Shown here piece by piece: positions 13,689 to 14,205 of a stretch of 14,205 bases of DNA; the first letter of the stretch is position 1; every line of letters begins with the position of its first letter. The notes beneath the pieces were generated by a model. The model worked only from the letters and a program-made list of their open reading frames with translations. It did no database searches and was not told where the DNA came from. This DNA comes from Xanthobacteraceae bacterium (GTDB lineage: Bacteria; Pseudomonadota; Alphaproteobacteria; Rhizobiales; Xanthobacteraceae). The stretch spans positions 1 to 14,205 of the forward strand of contig JAICQA010000031.1 in the NCBI GenBank assembly GCA_025929595.1. Reading direction: 5' to 3'. Made by a program: the position numbers and the translations under genes.

Positions 13689-13991
13689 ATGCGTAAGTTC
13701 CTGATTGGTGCGGCCGCGATTGCGGCTCTGGCCGCTGCTCCGACGGCCGCGATGGCCCAGGCGAGCACGGCGACGGGTGCGGCGATCGGCGCCGGCACCG
13801 GCTTTGCGATCGGCGGCCCTCCGGGCGCCGTGATCGGTGGCGTGATCGGCGGCGGCATCGGCGCTGCGCATGAGCCGCACAACCACGTTTATGTCCAGCC
13901 GCACGCGGGTGTGCATGTTCGCACCACGCAGCCGCGCGAGCGGGTCTGCTGGGAGAACCGGCGCGGCCAGCTTGTCTGCGAATACCGCTAA
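13689..13991 (+). CDS. Exported glycine-zipper protein
   Basis: A 100-residue exported protein. Residues 1-24 are a signal peptide (MRKFLIGAAAIAALAAAPTA, then AMAQ, cleaved near residue 24). Residues about 29-60 form a glycine zipper with repeated GxxxG spacing (GAAIGAGTG, then GAVIGGVIGGGIG), a pattern that packs helices in membranes or oligomers. The tail is His-rich (PHNHVYVQPHAGVHV) and ends with Cys87 and Cys97 (VCWENRRGQLVCEYR), a likely disulfide loop. Such proteins are common in the alphaproteobacterial envelope, but the function is unknown. GGAGG lies eight bases before the ATG, an exact EcfG-type promoter lies upstream and a strong terminator follows, so it is a single-gene, probably stress-induced unit. 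Confidence 0.88.
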   Translation: MRKFLIGAAAIAALAAAPTAAMAQASTATGAAIGAGTGFAIGGPPGAVIGGVIGGGIGAAHEPHNHVYVQPHAGVHVRTTQPRERVCWENRRGQLVCEYR

Positions 13992-14011
13992 GCGGGATCC
14001 CGGAAGCTATG

Positions 14012-14049
14012 AGAGAGCGGGGCGGCGCAAGCCGCCTCGCTTTCTTTTT
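14012..14049 (+). terminator. Intrinsic terminator shared by convergent genes
   Basis: AGCGGGGCGGC, GCAA tetraloop, GCCGCCTCGCT (one G-T pair), followed by TTCTTTTTC. The flanking GAGAGAG pairs with the T-rich side, as in bidirectional terminators. It ends the glycine-zipper transcript and lies five bases before the stop of the convergent nuclease gene. Confidence 0.88.
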
Positions 14050-14053
14050 CGGG

Positions 14054-14205
14054 CTAGCGCTGCGCGCGTGGCGGTGAACCCCGGCGATGCTCCTGCGGCA
14101 GGTCGAATTCGCCCGTCCAGATTCCGCGCCGGGCGATCCGGGCGTCGCGCTCCTGCCGCGCGTAACCGCCCTGCATGAAGTCGACGGCGAGCCCTTCATG
14201 CACCA
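14054..14205 (-). CDS. Thermonuclease (SNase-like) family protein, C-terminal end only
   Basis: Only the last 50 codons are in the window, stop TAG at 14054-14056. The frame reads VHEGLAVDFMQGGYARQERD, then ARIARRGIWTGEFDLPQEHRR and a short Ser/Pro/Arg tail. The GLAVD, YARQERDARIARRGIW and FxxPxEHRR pattern is the typical C-terminal helix region of staphylococcal-nuclease-like proteins in alphaproteobacteria, which are often exported or membrane-anchored. The catalytic Arg-Glu-Arg residues lie outside the window, so activity cannot be judged. A longer open frame on the same strand (about 13582-14199) is a shadow lacking any family match. Confidence 0.75.
   Translation of the reverse strand, partial: VHEGLAVDFMQGGYARQERDARIARRGIWTGEFDLPQEHRRGSPPRAQR

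Noticed and set aside
13582..14199. 205-codon minus-strand open frame across the glycine-zipper gene and terminator
   Set aside because: It runs through a clear terminator and opposite a gene with promoter, ribosome site and signal peptide. The real minus-strand gene at the right edge is in another frame (SNase-like end).
1..14205. CRISPR array, tRNA or rRNA gene, insertion sequence, phage or defence system
   Set aside because: Looked for and not seen. All large genes are housekeeping or common families, and no transposase, integrase, regularly spaced repeat or tRNA-like fold was noticed.

Overview
The window is GC-rich, densely coded chromosomal DNA. It looks like an alphaproteobacterium of the order Hyphomicrobiales, perhaps near Bradyrhizobium, Rhodopseudomonas or other Xanthobacteraceae/Nitrobacteraceae. 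The reasons are the ppk-ppx-rnd run with aspS close by, a helicase gene followed by an IF-1-like gene, a non-discriminating type AspRS, a CtrA-type box (TTAA-N7-TTAA), general-stress (EcfG-type) promoter motifs, and a palindromic intergenic repeat resembling ones common in those genomes. The taxonomic call is inference; no rRNA or tRNA gene is present.

Left part (1-5742). The end of ppk (polyphosphate kinase) overlaps ppx (exopolyphosphatase), so the enzymes that make and degrade polyphosphate form one unit. ppx runs tail to tail into rnd (ribonuclease D), and the two stop codons share one TTAA. A 366-base gap carries two tandem hairpins just before a DEAD-box RNA helicase of RhlE type, which reads into an IF-1-like gene 17 bases downstream: an RNA-remodelling and translation pair of the kind often linked to cold growth.

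Middle (5743-11182). A three-hairpin palindromic repeat fills the convergent gap before a ThDP-dependent enzyme on the minus strand. Divergent from that enzyme is aspS. After aspS comes a membrane-bound cyclic-di-GMP phosphodiesterase with a periplasmic CSS-type cysteine sensor, preceded by an exact CtrA-type site.

Right part (11183-14205). This accessory stretch holds small envelope and stress genes: an exported glutathione peroxidase, a two-helix membrane protein, a 27-residue membrane peptide, a PsiF-repeat exported protein, a lysine/alanine-rich basic protein, an exported glycine-zipper protein, and the end of a nuclease of the staphylococcal-nuclease family. Two exact GGAAC-N16-CGTT motifs and one near match sit in the right orientation and distance before three of these genes, which suggests they belong to the PhyR/NepR/EcfG general stress regulon. 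I see no CRISPR array, insertion sequence, prophage or recognisable defence system. The least described material is the 27-residue peptide, the other small stress-linked proteins, and a long GAAAATTTT inverted repeat at 12096-12149.
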